Origin: UBA1444 sp964521625
GTDB lineage: Bacteria; Bacillota; Negativicutes; UBA1444
DNA length: 64,000 nt
NCBI GenBank assembly: GCA_964521625.1
Contig: CAZFSM010000003.1
Coordinates: 124,001-188,000 of the forward strand
Direction: 5' to 3'
The position numbers and the translations under genes are program-made. The notes below the pieces were generated by a model. The model was not told the DNA's origin and did no database searches. It saw only the letters and a list, made by a program, of their open reading frames with translations. Shown one piece after another: positions 25,539 through 34,145 of the stretch; position 1 is the first letter of the stretch; every line of letters starts with the position of its first letter.

Positions 25539-26164
25539 TGTTGATGGAAAAAACCGTCCGCTCGTTTGTGACCGAACTGGCTTCCGATTCGCCGGCGCCG
25601 GGCGGCGGCAGTGCAGCAGCTCTGGCCGGTAGCCTTGGCGCGGCCTTGACTACAATGGTCTGCAACTTGTCGCTGGATGAAGAAAAGTTCAAACAGGTTC
25701 TGCCGGAGATTCAGGCAATTCGCAGCGAATCTGCCGCCTTGATGGAAAAGCTGATACTGGCGGTCGATGCAGATGCCCAGGCCTTCAACGAGGTGATGGA
25801 CGCCTATAAACTGCCCAAGACCAGTGACGAGGACAAAGCCAAACGACTGTCAACCATCCAGCAGTCAATGAAAAAAGCGGCTCTATTGCCGCTGGGTGTA
25901 GCGGGTGATTGTCTGGAGGCCCTCAAGCTAGCGCACCGCATCCTGCCGATCGGCAACGCCAATGCCGCCAGCGATGCTGCGGTATCCGGCCTGATGGCCT
26001 ATGCCGCGATTCAGGGAGCTTTGTACAATGTCAAAATCAACCTTGGTTTTATCAAAGACGTTGAGTTTTGCAATGAAACCCGAAAACAGATAGCCATAAT
26101 CACCACAGCGGCAAATATAGAAAATACCGCCCTGACAGCGGCCGCAGGAGAGATTTTCCCCTAA
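25538..26164 (+). CDS. fchA: Formimidoyltetrahydrofolate cyclodeaminase family protein
   Basis: 208 aa, the separate counterpart of the C-terminal half of FTCD. It would release ammonia from 5-formimino-THF to give 5,10-methenyl-THF. The family signature SFVTELASDSPAPGGGSAAALAGSLGAALTTMVCNLS is at the N-terminus, a helical bundle follows, and SVLPIGNANAASDAAVSGLMAYAAIQGA-like residues (ILPIGNANAASDAAVSG) occur near residue 150. GGAGG lies in the last ftcD codons. Possible starts are GTG 25535, ATG 25538 and ATG 25544; I take 25538, which overlaps the ftcD stop by one base. A terminator follows. Confidence 0.92.
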   Translation: MLMEKTVRSFVTELASDSPAPGGGSAAALAGSLGAALTTMVCNLSLDEEKFKQVLPEIQAIRSESAALMEKLILAVDADAQAFNEVMDAYKLPKTSDEDKAKRLSTIQQSMKKAALLPLGVAGDCLEALKLAHRILPIGNANAASDAAVSGLMAYAAIQGALYNVKINLGFIKDVEFCNETRKQIAIITTAANIENTALTAAAGEIFP

Positions 26165-26215
26165 ATCCTAAATAAAATCTCCAGTTCAAGTCGGTCAAGT
26201 CACCTCCGAACAAAC

Positions 26216-26276
26216 AAAAAAAGCCGAATCAAGTTGCCACGCAGCGAAAGCTGCAGCGGAACTAGGTTCGGCTTTT
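26216..26276. terminator. Bidirectional terminator between fchA and the GGDEF-EAL gene
   Basis: AAAAAAAGCCGAA (to 26228) and TTCGGCTTTTAAAA (from 26267) form the stem, with a paired region inside (GCAGCGAAAGCTGC). U-tracts occur in both directions, fitting the convergent gene pair. Confidence 0.75.
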
Positions 26277-26283
26277 AAAATGA

Positions 26284-29200
26284 CTAATTTACTCTTTGTT
26301 TTTTCAGCCATTGGAGAAACTGATCCTCCGGCAACGGTCTGCTGATCCAATAACCCTGAACCATGTCGCAATGGCGCCCGGCAAGCACCTGCCACTGCGA
26401 TTCGGTTTCCACGCCTTCAGCCACAACCTGTAGTCCCAGTTCGTGGGCCAGTTCGATTATCGCGCCCAGAATTGCAGTACTGCCGTCCTCACCGGTTGCG
26501 TCATCGATAAACGACTTGTCGATTTTTACCACCTGGATTGGCAACCGCTTCAGATAAGTCAGCGATGAATAGCCAGTGCCGAAATCATCAAGAGCCACCC
26601 TAACTCCTAGCTCACGCAATTCCTGCAATTTTCTCGTACACAACTCAAAAGATTCCACCAGAGAGGTTTCCGTGATTTCCAGCTCCAATGCCTGCGGTGA
26701 TAGCTGTGTTTCCTGCAGCACGCAACGGACTTGGTCAACAAAGTTGTCACGAACCAATTGACGGGCCGATATATTTACTGAAACAAACAAGACATCCTCT
26801 TCCTGTCGCCGCAACGATCTGGCAAAAACACAGGCTGAACGCAACACCCACTCGCCAATCGGGATTATCAAACCGGTCTCCTCGGTCAGTGGAATGAAGT
26901 CCGCCGGTGACACCCGCCCCTGCTCAGGATTATCCCAACGCAACAAAGCTTCCATACCAACAACCTGTTCAGTTGTATTGACAATTGGTTGGTAATGCAA
27001 TGCAAATTCTTTATTTTCCAATGCAAACCGCAAATTATGCTCCATTTGCAGCTTGCGCAATGTGGTTTCGTGCATGGCCGCATCATAATACTTCCATGCA
27101 TTTTTGCCAGTTCGTTTTACGGCATGCATGGCGGTATCGGCACAACGCAGCAGATCGCCCGGCAGTATGCCATTGTCCGGATAACGGGAAATGCCGATAC
27201 TGGCAGAAAGCAAAAATCTCTGCCCACATTCCTCAAATGGCTGAGCGAACAAAGCGAGAATCCGCTCGGCAAAACTATCCACCTGCAAGTCCCGTTTAAG
27301 CAGAATGACGAATTCGTCACCGCCAAGCCTTGCCAACACCGAGGCACTGTCCACCACACCTGTCAGCCGTCGGCTCACTTCTTTCAAAAGTTCATCGCCG
27401 CAGGCGTGTCCGAACGAATCATTGATGTTCTTGAAGTTATCGATATTCACAAACAACACGGATCCGCCCCGCATCAGGGAGACACTATCCTGCAGCTGTT
27501 CTTGCAACGCTTCGAGAAACCGGGTCCGGTTGGCTAAGCCAGTCAAGGCATCGCTGTAGGCCAGCTGACGGATTTTGGCTTCGCGCAATTTCATTTCGGT
27601 AACATCCGTCAACGAACCTAGAATACGGATTGGCTGCTGCTGCTCGTCCAGCACCGCCTTGCCACGACTCAATACCCAAAAATAGCTTCCCTCTTTTGTT
27701 TTTAGCCGATACTCGGTCATGTAATATTCGGCGTGACCGGAAAGGTGATCCTCCAAGGCCTTGAACCGCTGCTCCCGGTCTTCCGGGTGAACCACAGCAT
27801 TAAAACTGGCAATGTTGATTCCCTCACTGCCAAATGAGAAACCCAGTCGCTCTTCCCAACGGTCAGACCATTGGACTTTTCCGGTCCGCAAATCCCAGTC
27901 ATAAATTACGTCGTTGACCGCATCCAGTGCCAGACGAAAACGCGCTTCACTTGCGGCCAGTTTCTGCTGGCTCTCTTCCAGTTCCGTTACTTTTTGCCGC
28001 AATGCCGCTTCCGAAACCGACAACTTCGAATACAACACCGATAATTCCTCGGTATGAGCCTGCAACTGTTCATGCTGATCCTGCAGTCGTTGATGCGCCG
28101 CCTCCAACGCCCGGTTAGTCGCTCGTTTTTCCGTCAAATCACGGACCATGATCATAACTTCGTCTTTTGTCATCGGCACGACCCGGCTCTCACGAAACGC
28201 GATTTCACCATTAATTTCAAGTTCGTATTCGAGAGTTTGCATTGACTGCGTTGCCAACGCGGCCTCGATCAACTGCATAAACCGATCGGCCAGTTCGGCG
28301 GGAATTGACTGGTAAATGCTCTGCCCGGTCCGCTCCGCATGAAGATTGAATTTGTCTGTTCCCTGCGGGATATAAATATCCCGATATATTCCTTCCCGGC
28401 TAATTCGCACGATCATATCCGGCGCTGACGTAAGCAGCGCTTTTGCCTTAGCCTCACTGGACAGCAACTCTTCGCCCTGGGCAATCAGTTCTTCATTTTG
28501 CGCTGTCAGTTGTTCATAGGCCGCCTGCAGTTCCATGTTCTGGTCGGCGATGGTCGCCGTCGCTGCAGCAATCCTAAGCTGCAGCCAACGCACGAAAAGG
28601 AATGCAAGCAACATAATCAGACCGGCAATACCCATCCCGACCGCTGCATACAGCGTCAGTTCCTGACGCGTCAAACCCCAAAGTGTCTGCGTTTCTCCCA
28701 GCCACTTATCTTTGATTCTCTGCAGTTCGCCGCTATGCTGCAACCGCCCCAGCGCCTGGTCGAGTATCCTCATCAGTTCCGGTTCGTCGGGATGGACCGC
28801 TATGGCAAACGGATTAATAAACAAACTTTCCCCATTGGTCTTAACCAATTTTTCCAAATCAATCTGCCGCAGCCAATACTTGCCAGCATAATAGTTAGCC
28901 GCCGCCGCATCGACTTTGCGATCTGCCACGGCCTGCAGCAATTCACGCTGGCTGTCAAACTCATAAAAGTTCAGATTCGGTCTGACCTTGCGGAGTAATT
29001 GACCCGCCACCTCGCCTTTTTGAACACCCACCCGCCTGTCGCGTAAATCATCGAAACCAATGATGTGAAAACTATCCACTGGAACAAATAAAACAACCCG
29101 GTCTTCAAAATAAGGCCGGGTAAATAAAAATTCCTGTTTGCGTTCCTCAGTAACGTTCATCCCTGGAATAATCTCGACCTGCCGGTTACGCAGCTTTTTC

Positions 29201-29466
29201 ACCGCATCATCCCAGCTGCCGAGAGACCATTCCACCCGCAGGCCCGTCTCCCGCTCCAGTGCCCGGATCAGGTCGGCTTCCATACCATCAGCTTCGCCTT
29301 TTGCATTGCGCATGATCTGCGGAGGATAGGCGGCATCATCGGCAGCCCGTATTGTCCTTGGCGCCGCCATGGCGAAGGAATTTACCATTATTAATAGAAA
29401 CGCAATCCCGACTATTCTTATCGAGAAAAACAAACTCTGTCTTTGCCACACGAGCTTTACCCTCAT
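26284..29466 (-). CDS. Periplasmic-sensor GGDEF-EAL c-di-GMP protein with PAS domains
   Basis: 1060 aa. A signal segment is followed by an extracytoplasmic amino-acid-type solute-binding domain (about 36-262; RAADDAAYPPQIMRNAKGEADGMEADLIRALERETG). A single membrane helix (about 272-295) and a helical coiled coil follow, then two PAS regions (about 345-450 and 505-620). The GGDEF domain has RLGGDEFVIL at about 714. The EAL domain runs from about 815, with MEALLRW, VNISARQL, ELEITETSL, DDFGTGYSSL and VVAEGVET. Both catalytic motifs look intact. The position where an inhibitory RxxD site would lie reads DSAS, so product inhibition is probably absent. It would convert an extracellular solute signal into c-di-GMP synthesis or breakdown. 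Confidence 0.92.
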   Translation of the reverse strand: MRVKLVWQRQSLFFSIRIVGIAFLLIMVNSFAMAAPRTIRAADDAAYPPQIMRNAKGEADGMEADLIRALERETGLRVEWSLGSWDDAVKKLRNRQVEIIPGMNVTEERKQEFLFTRPYFEDRVVLFVPVDSFHIIGFDDLRDRRVGVQKGEVAGQLLRKVRPNLNFYEFDSQRELLQAVADRKVDAAAANYYAGKYWLRQIDLEKLVKTNGESLFINPFAIAVHPDEPELMRILDQALGRLQHSGELQRIKDKWLGETQTLWGLTRQELTLYAAVGMGIAGLIMLLAFLFVRWLQLRIAAATATIADQNMELQAAYEQLTAQNEELIAQGEELLSSEAKAKALLTSAPDMIVRISREGIYRDIYIPQGTDKFNLHAERTGQSIYQSIPAELADRFMQLIEAALATQSMQTLEYELEINGEIAFRESRVVPMTKDEVMIMVRDLTEKRATNRALEAAHQRLQDQHEQLQAHTEELSVLYSKLSVSEAALRQKVTELEESQQKLAASEARFRLALDAVNDVIYDWDLRTGKVQWSDRWEERLGFSFGSEGINIASFNAVVHPEDREQRFKALEDHLSGHAEYYMTEYRLKTKEGSYFWVLSRGKAVLDEQQQPIRILGSLTDVTEMKLREAKIRQLAYSDALTGLANRTRFLEALQEQLQDSVSLMRGGSVLFVNIDNFKNINDSFGHACGDELLKEVSRRLTGVVDSASVLARLGGDEFVILLKRDLQVDSFAERILALFAQPFEECGQRFLLSASIGISRYPDNGILPGDLLRCADTAMHAVKRTGKNAWKYYDAAMHETTLRKLQMEHNLRFALENKEFALHYQPIVNTTEQVVGMEALLRWDNPEQGRVSPADFIPLTEETGLIIPIGEWVLRSACVFARSLRRQEEDVLFVSVNISARQLVRDNFVDQVRCVLQETQLSPQALELEITETSLVESFELCTRKLQELRELGVRVALDDFGTGYSSLTYLKRLPIQVVKIDKSFIDDATGEDGSTAILGAIIELAHELGLQVVAEGVETESQWQVLAGRHCDMVQGYWISRPLPEDQFLQWLKKQRVN

Positions 29467-29531
29467 CGCAACAGCTATAGATATCCGATCTCTGTTATCA
29501 TAATATCAGTTTTTACCTGATTCTGCAAAAA

Positions 29532-29575
29532 AAAAACAGTAACCGACCTCTATGCTTTCGGGCCGATTACTGTCA
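29532..29575 (-). terminator. Intrinsic terminator after the flavin-oxidase-like gene
   Basis: On the minus strand ACAGTAATCGG and TCGGTTACTGT (one or two G-U pairs) close a hairpin followed by a run of ten T. It ends the transcript of the 29604-30092 gene before the GGDEF-EAL gene, which therefore needs its own promoter. Confidence 0.8.
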
Positions 29576-29603
29576 TTATTTCAGTGCGGATAGATACCCG
29601 TTG

Positions 29604-30092
29604 TTATTCTTCGACCAGACAGAAACCTCCCTGACAAAGAGCCAGATCGATATCGGGGCTTTGCTCCATCGGCAGATTGACCCGGGTCACCAGTTTGCAG
29701 TCCGGCCTCATGTAACGGACTTCATGCACGACCAGCCGGTACAGCACCAGCCCGGTAGTATCTTTTTCCGGAAAATACATTTTCATTTCTGGCATCGAGC
29801 CATACATCAAATCGAGCGTTGCCCGAAACACTGGCGATCCGGGGCGAGTTTCGTCGCGCAGTCTGCCAGTGATTGTCAACATTTCCTGATCCTTGCCGAC
29901 CACACACAATTCAATTCGCGGATTCTCCTTGAATTCGGCTACTTTCTTCGTATCAAAGCGGCTAAACAGCCAGATGTGTCCTTCCGGATCAACCCAAGGC
30001 TTCATCGGCCTGACTCTCGGTTGATTACCATCCACGCTGGCGAGAAAAGCCGTTTCCGTTTTCAGTAAACTGAGAACTTCTTGTTCATACAT
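29604..30092 (-). CDS. Pyridoxamine 5'-phosphate oxidase-family flavin-binding protein
   Basis: 162 aa. The split-barrel fold of FMN/F420/heme-binding proteins is indicated by VLSLLKTETAFLASVDGNQPRVRPMKPWVDPEGHIWLFSRFDTKKVAEFKENPRIELCVV. The C-terminal extension has two Cys (LALCQGGFCLVEE). Members reduce or oxidise small molecules with a flavin; the substrate is unknown, and it is not PdxH itself. The open frame extends to 30233, but the ATG at 30092 carries GGAGGTG 8 nt upstream and matches the family start. It is the second gene after YdbC-like 30193-30444, with a terminator between, and is followed by its own terminator. Confidence 0.85.
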   Translation of the reverse strand: MYEQEVLSLLKTETAFLASVDGNQPRVRPMKPWVDPEGHIWLFSRFDTKKVAEFKENPRIELCVVGKDQEMLTITGRLRDETRPGSPVFRATLDLMYGSMPEMKMYFPEKDTTGLVLYRLVVHEVRYMRPDCKLVTRVNLPMEQSPDIDLALCQGGFCLVEE

Positions 30093-30164
30093 AAATAGCA
30101 CCTCCAATCTTTTAATAATAAATATTCTCCGTTCTGTCAATAATTCCTGCTGAAATTTACAAAA

Positions 30165-30183
30165 GCCGGGCAAATCGCCCGGC
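30165..30183 (-). terminator. Intrinsic terminator after the YdbC-like gene
   Basis: GCCGGGC (30165-30171), loop AAATC, GCCCGGC (30177-30183). On the minus strand it is followed by TTTTGTAAATTT. A compact GC stem placed 10 nt after the stop codon of the 30193-30444 gene. Confidence 0.8.
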
Positions 30184-30192
30184 CATGATTTA

Positions 30193-30444
30193 TTACGAAT
30201 GCACCTCTGCGAACAATTCACCCACATCATCAATCAATTCACGCAGCAGGCCTGATTCTTCAGCGCTTAATGTAATTCCCTTCGACATTTTAACATGATT
30301 TTCATCCCATTCGCGAATGTCCAGTTTTGCTGGCCGGTCATTCCAGCTGACCATGTTAACCTCCTTCTTCCACCCTTTCGTTCCCTCAGCCAGTACGCCG
30401 ATATGGCGCATGATCGAGAATCGGAACTCTTTGTTTTCTTCCAT
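30193..30444 (-). CDS. YdbC-like PC4-fold ssDNA-binding protein
   Basis: 83 aa. FRFSIMRHIGVLAEGTKGWKKEVNMVSWNDRPAKLDIREWDENHVKMSKGITLSAEESGLLRELI matches the bacterial YdbC/PC4 (transcriptional coactivator p15) family. These are small dimers binding single-stranded DNA, with the characteristic KLDIREW strand and KGITLS turn. The role in the cell is poorly known. The open frame reaches 30507, but the ATG at 30444 with GAAGGGA is the family start. Located 77 nt downstream of hutI, so it may read on from the liv-hut operon. Confidence 0.88.
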   Translation of the reverse strand: MEENKEFRFSIMRHIGVLAEGTKGWKKEVNMVSWNDRPAKLDIREWDENHVKMSKGITLSAEESGLLRELIDDVGELFAEVHS

Positions 30445-30521
30445 TGTGGTCGCTTCCCTTCGTCGCGGCTTAGTACCGCATATATACGCCACCTCATAGT
30501 GACGCAAGATCCGTTGTCAGT

Positions 30522-31781
30522 TTACCTCGTTGGCCTTTCATATACGATCTGTCCGCGCTTGACCACCGTCGTTACGCAATTCATGCCGGCGTGATAGGGC
30601 AAGTATAAATGGGAGGGGTGTTCCAGGAGAAGAAAATCGCCTTGTTTCCCCGGTTCCAGACTGCCTACCCGGTCGGCCCGACCTACCGCCGCTGCCGCAT
30701 TGATCGTCAGCGCTGTCACGATTTCCGCCGGTGTCATCTGCATATAGAGCGCAGCCAGGGCAATCACCAGCGGGATCGATTCGCTAAAACAGCTGCCGGG
30801 ATTAAAATCAGTCGCCAGTGCAACCGGTACGCCGCTGTCAATCATGAACCGGGCCCGGGCATAGGGTTCCCGCAGGCAAAACGCGGTCGCCGGCAACAAT
30901 ACCGCAATAACGCCCGCCTCCCCCATCCGCTTTATCCCCGTATCGGAGGCATGTAACAAATGCTCTGCCGACAACGCACCGATTTCTGCCGCCAGTTCAG
31001 CGCCGCCGAGCGTAACGATTTCATCGGCATGGACCTTGGCCTTTAGCCCCAGCGCCTGCGCCGCAGTCAATAACCGACGCGACTGTTCCACTGAAAACAC
31101 GCCTTTTTCACAAAACACATCACAGAAATCGGCCAGTCGCCGTTCTGCGACCAAGGGCAGTACGTCACTGAGCAAGTAATCGACAAAAACATCGGTCCGG
31201 CCTTTATATTCGGCGGGAATTGCGTGCGCCCCCATGAAGGTGCTTACCACATCCAGCGGGTGCTGCTGGTCCAGCTCCGCCATCACGGCCAGTTGTTTCA
31301 GCTCCGTCGCCGCATCCAGGCCGTAGCCGCTTTTGCCTTCGACGGTAGTCACACCAAACGTCAGCATCGAATCCAGCCGCTGCCGACCGACTGCCAACAG
31401 TTCCTCCGCTGATGCCTGCCGGGTGGCCCGGACGCTGTTCACGATGCCGCCACCCCGTTCCATGATCTCCATATAGGTATCGCCGCGCAGGCGCCAGGAA
31501 AACTCTTCGGCCCGATGTCCGGCAAACAGGAAATGGGTATGCGGATCAACAAAACCGGGCAACACACAGCGACCAGCCGCATCAATCTCCTGGTCAGGTT
31601 TGACAGTCAACCCGGCAAGGATTTCGCGGGTCGTGCCCACCTGCCGGATGATCCCGTCTTCCAGCCAGAGCGCGCCATCTTCAATAATGCCGATATCCTG
31701 CATGGCAACGCCGCACTTCGGTCCACTACCACGACAGGTCACCAACTCTGCTGCATTTTTCAGCAGTAACGTCTTTGCCAT
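30522..31781 (-). CDS. hutI: Imidazolonepropionase
   Basis: 419 aa amidohydrolase that opens 4-imidazolone-5-propionate to N-formimino-L-glutamate, the third step of histidine breakdown. Metal-site motifs are visible: GFVDPHTHFLFAGHRAEEF near residue 78, VEGKSGYGLD, FMGAHAIPAEYKGR, VHADEIVTLGG and ALATDFNPGSCFSESIPL. The length is normal. It starts 2 nt after livF, with GGGGGG as ribosome site, so it is the last gene of a six-gene livKHMGF-hutI transcript. hutH and hutU are not in the window; the next pathway enzymes, ftcD and the cyclodeaminase, lie 5 kb away on the opposite strand. Confidence 0.96.
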   Translation of the reverse strand: MAKTLLLKNAAELVTCRGSGPKCGVAMQDIGIIEDGALWLEDGIIRQVGTTREILAGLTVKPDQEIDAAGRCVLPGFVDPHTHFLFAGHRAEEFSWRLRGDTYMEIMERGGGIVNSVRATRQASAEELLAVGRQRLDSMLTFGVTTVEGKSGYGLDAATELKQLAVMAELDQQHPLDVVSTFMGAHAIPAEYKGRTDVFVDYLLSDVLPLVAERRLADFCDVFCEKGVFSVEQSRRLLTAAQALGLKAKVHADEIVTLGGAELAAEIGALSAEHLLHASDTGIKRMGEAGVIAVLLPATAFCLREPYARARFMIDSGVPVALATDFNPGSCFSESIPLVIALAALYMQMTPAEIVTALTINAAAAVGRADRVGSLEPGKQGDFLLLEHPSHLYLPYHAGMNCVTTVVKRGQIVYERPTR

Positions 31782-31783
31782 GT

Positions 31784-32485
31784 TTATCCCCCCAGATAGG
31801 CCCGGCGAACCGCATCGTCACCACGCAGGTCAGCGGCGGCGCCAGATAATACAATATGCCCTGTTTCCAGCACATAGCCACGATGCGCCACACCCAATGC
31901 CTTGCGGGCGTTCTGTTCCACCAGCAAAATTGTGGTTCCCGTTTCGCTCAATTGTTTCAACACTTCAAAACAGCGGTTGACCAGAATCGGCATCAACCCC
32001 ATCGAGATTTCATCCACCAGCAATAGTTCCGGTTCGAGCATCAGGGCCCGGCCAATCGCCAGCATCTGCTGCTCCCCGCCGGACATGGTCCGCGCCGCTT
32101 GATTCATCCTTTCACCCAGCCGGGGGAAAATCGATACGACATGCTCCACCCGTCGCGGCAAGTCAGCCGGGGGCTCGACCCAACCGCCAATACGCAGGTT
32201 TTCCGCTACCGTCAGCTCACCAAACACCCGCCGCCCTTCCGGCACATAAGCGATTTTCAGGCCGGCGCGCTCCCACGGTTTACTTTTACTGATGTCTTTG
32301 CCTTTGAACAACAAACTGCCGGATGAAACCGGCACCAAGCCCATGATCACTTTCATCAGGGTGCTTTTGCCTGCGCCATTGGCACCGATAATACTGACGA
32401 ACTCACCAGTTTTTACATCGATCGATACATCATACAATACCTGCGAATGCCCGTAATGGGCGGATAAATTACGAATTTCCAGCAT
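31784..32485 (-). CDS. livF: ABC importer ATPase, LivF type
   Basis: 233 aa ATP-binding subunit of a branched-chain-amino-acid-type (HAAT) importer, cytoplasmic face of the membrane. Walker A GANGAGKSTL, signature MSGGEQQMLAIGRALM, Walker B LLLVDEISMGLMP and the switch His region LLVEQNARKAL are present. Its ATG overlaps the livG stop (TGATG). Fifth gene of livKHMGF-hutI. The LivF-type C-terminal GHIVLSGAAADLRGDDAVRRAYLG is typical. Because hutI follows directly, the substrate may be histidine or a breakdown product; that is inference. Confidence 0.94.
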   Translation of the reverse strand: MLEIRNLSAHYGHSQVLYDVSIDVKTGEFVSIIGANGAGKSTLMKVIMGLVPVSSGSLLFKGKDISKSKPWERAGLKIAYVPEGRRVFGELTVAENLRIGGWVEPPADLPRRVEHVVSIFPRLGERMNQAARTMSGGEQQMLAIGRALMLEPELLLVDEISMGLMPILVNRCFEVLKQLSETGTTILLVEQNARKALGVAHRGYVLETGHIVLSGAAADLRGDDAVRRAYLGG

Positions 32486-33252
32486 CAGTCGGCCTCCTCG
32501 GCTTCGCCCAGATAGGCGTCAATGACAGCCTGGTTGTTTTGCACTTCCTGCGGCGTCCCTTCGGCAATTTTCACCCCGTAGGACAGTACCGTCATTCGGT
32601 CGCATAATGCAGTGGCCACAGCCATATTATGTTCCACCAGCATGATCGTCGTGCCGGCAGCACGCAATTTATGCACCAGTGCCAAAAAATCCTGCGTCGC
32701 ATCTTTCGACAATCCGGCGCACGGTTCGTCCAGCATCAGAAGGACCGGCTCCAGCGCCAGCGCACGGGCGATTTCCAGCCGCCGCATATAACCCAGACTG
32801 AGGTCGCCGGCTTTAACTTTGGCGAATGCGGCAATATCAACCCGTTCCAGATATTCCATCACTTCGGCCATATTCTGCCGGGTATGGCTGCGCCGCAGAC
32901 TGGATAACAAGCTGGGGGATCGTTTCAGCGCAAAGGCAGCTAACAGATTATCTTCCACGGTCATATCCTTGAACACTTTGGTGATCTGAAAAGTACGGGC
33001 GATCCCCTTTCGCGCCACTGCATGGGCCGGCAAGCCTTGAATTGCCTCGCCATTTAGTAGGATTGTCCCTTCGGTCGGCGTATAAAAGCCGCATACCATA
33101 TTAAAGAAAGTCGTTTTGCCAGCGCCATTTGGCCCGATTAATCCCAGCGTTTCACCGCGGTGCAACGTCAGATCGACGCCGTCGACTGCTTTCAGGCCGC
33201 CAAAATACTTTTTTAGTCCACTGACTTTTAGCAATACTTCTGACTCAGCCAC
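32485..33252 (-). CDS. livG: ABC importer ATPase, LivG type
   Basis: 255 aa ATPase subunit pairing with LivF. Walker A GPNGAGKTTFFNMVCGFY, the LivG-specific long insertion with RTFQITKVFKDMTVEDNLL, signature LSLGYMRRLEIARAL and Walker B LLMLDEPCAG are present. A longer frame starts at 33315, but the GTG at 33252 is preceded by AAAGGAGGCGAGCGGC and overlaps the livM end by 8 nt, the usual Liv spacing. The earlier start would add 21 residues not typical of the family. Confidence 0.93.
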   Translation of the reverse strand: MAESEVLLKVSGLKKYFGGLKAVDGVDLTLHRGETLGLIGPNGAGKTTFFNMVCGFYTPTEGTILLNGEAIQGLPAHAVARKGIARTFQITKVFKDMTVEDNLLAAFALKRSPSLLSSLRRSHTRQNMAEVMEYLERVDIAAFAKVKAGDLSLGYMRRLEIARALALEPVLLMLDEPCAGLSKDATQDFLALVHKLRAAGTTIMLVEHNMAVATALCDRMTVLSYGVKIAEGTPQEVQNNQAVIDAYLGEAEEAD

Positions 33253-34135
33253 GCCGCTCGCCTCCTTTGCCGCGTTTCCAAAGATCAGCCCATTTTCGGC
33301 GCAGGTAGCTGTCATCGCCTACCAACCCCTGCGGTTGGAATCGCATCATTAAAACCAGTAAACCGCCGTAAACCAACATGCGGTAATCGGAAACAAACCG
33401 GAACACTTCCGGCGAAAGAGTCAGGATAATCGCGCCAATCAAAGGTCCGCTGACCGTACCCAAGCCGCCAAGGACCGCCATCGAAAGGACGCCGACTGAA
33501 ACCGGGAACGAAAAATCCGTGGAAGAAATGAAGCCCATAAAGTGGGCATATACGCTCCCGGTCATGCCGGCGATAAAGGTACCGATGCCAAAGGCAAACA
33601 CTTTGTAATGATCGGGATTAATCCCCAGCGATGCGGCCGCCTCTTCCTCGTTGCGCACGCCGCCAAGCGCCAGGCCCAGCCAGGATGTCGGCAGGTGCCG
33701 CATGAACAGATAGACCAAAACATTCAGGATAACCAGCATAATCAATATCTCCGTATTACCGAACCGCAAGCCGAAAATTTCCGGCTTGGGTACCGCTAAT
33801 CCCAACGAGGCGCCGAATAGTTCCACGTATTGAAAAATCGCAACTACGACAAAATTGATGCCGATAGTGGTAACCGCCAAAAAATCTTCGCGCACCCTCA
33901 CGCTAAACAAGCCCAGCAAAACGCCGACCAAAGCCGCCACCAACCCGGCAGCAGGCAGTGCCAGCAAAAACGGCCAACCCGCCTTGGCAGTCAGCAATGC
34001 CGAAGTGTAAGCGCCGATTCCGTAGAAGGCCGCATGGCCGAGCGTCGGTTGTCCGGCAAACCCGGTAATAATATTCAGACTCATGGCCAGCAGCATCGCC
34101 AGCCCGATATTGATCGCAATGACCTGTTCGTACAT
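33245..34135 (-). CDS. livM: ABC importer permease, LivM type
   Basis: 296 aa inner-membrane permease with about nine hydrophobic helices. LivM hallmarks are NIGLAMLLAMSLNIITGFAGQPTLGHAAFYGIGAYTSALL near the N-terminus, FSVRVREDFLAVTTIGINFVV in the middle, RNEEEAAASLGINPDHYKVFAF (the ATPase-contacting loop) and VLGGLGTVSGPLIGAIILTL. It heterodimerises with LivH to form the channel. 10 nt downstream of livH and overlapping livG. Confidence 0.94.
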   Translation of the reverse strand: MYEQVIAINIGLAMLLAMSLNIITGFAGQPTLGHAAFYGIGAYTSALLTAKAGWPFLLALPAAGLVAALVGVLLGLFSVRVREDFLAVTTIGINFVVVAIFQYVELFGASLGLAVPKPEIFGLRFGNTEILIMLVILNVLVYLFMRHLPTSWLGLALGGVRNEEEAAASLGINPDHYKVFAFGIGTFIAGMTGSVYAHFMGFISSTDFSFPVSVGVLSMAVLGGLGTVSGPLIGAIILTLSPEVFRFVSDYRMLVYGGLLVLMMRFQPQGLVGDDSYLRRKWADLWKRGKGGERRG

Positions 34136-34145
34136 AGGAGCCCCC

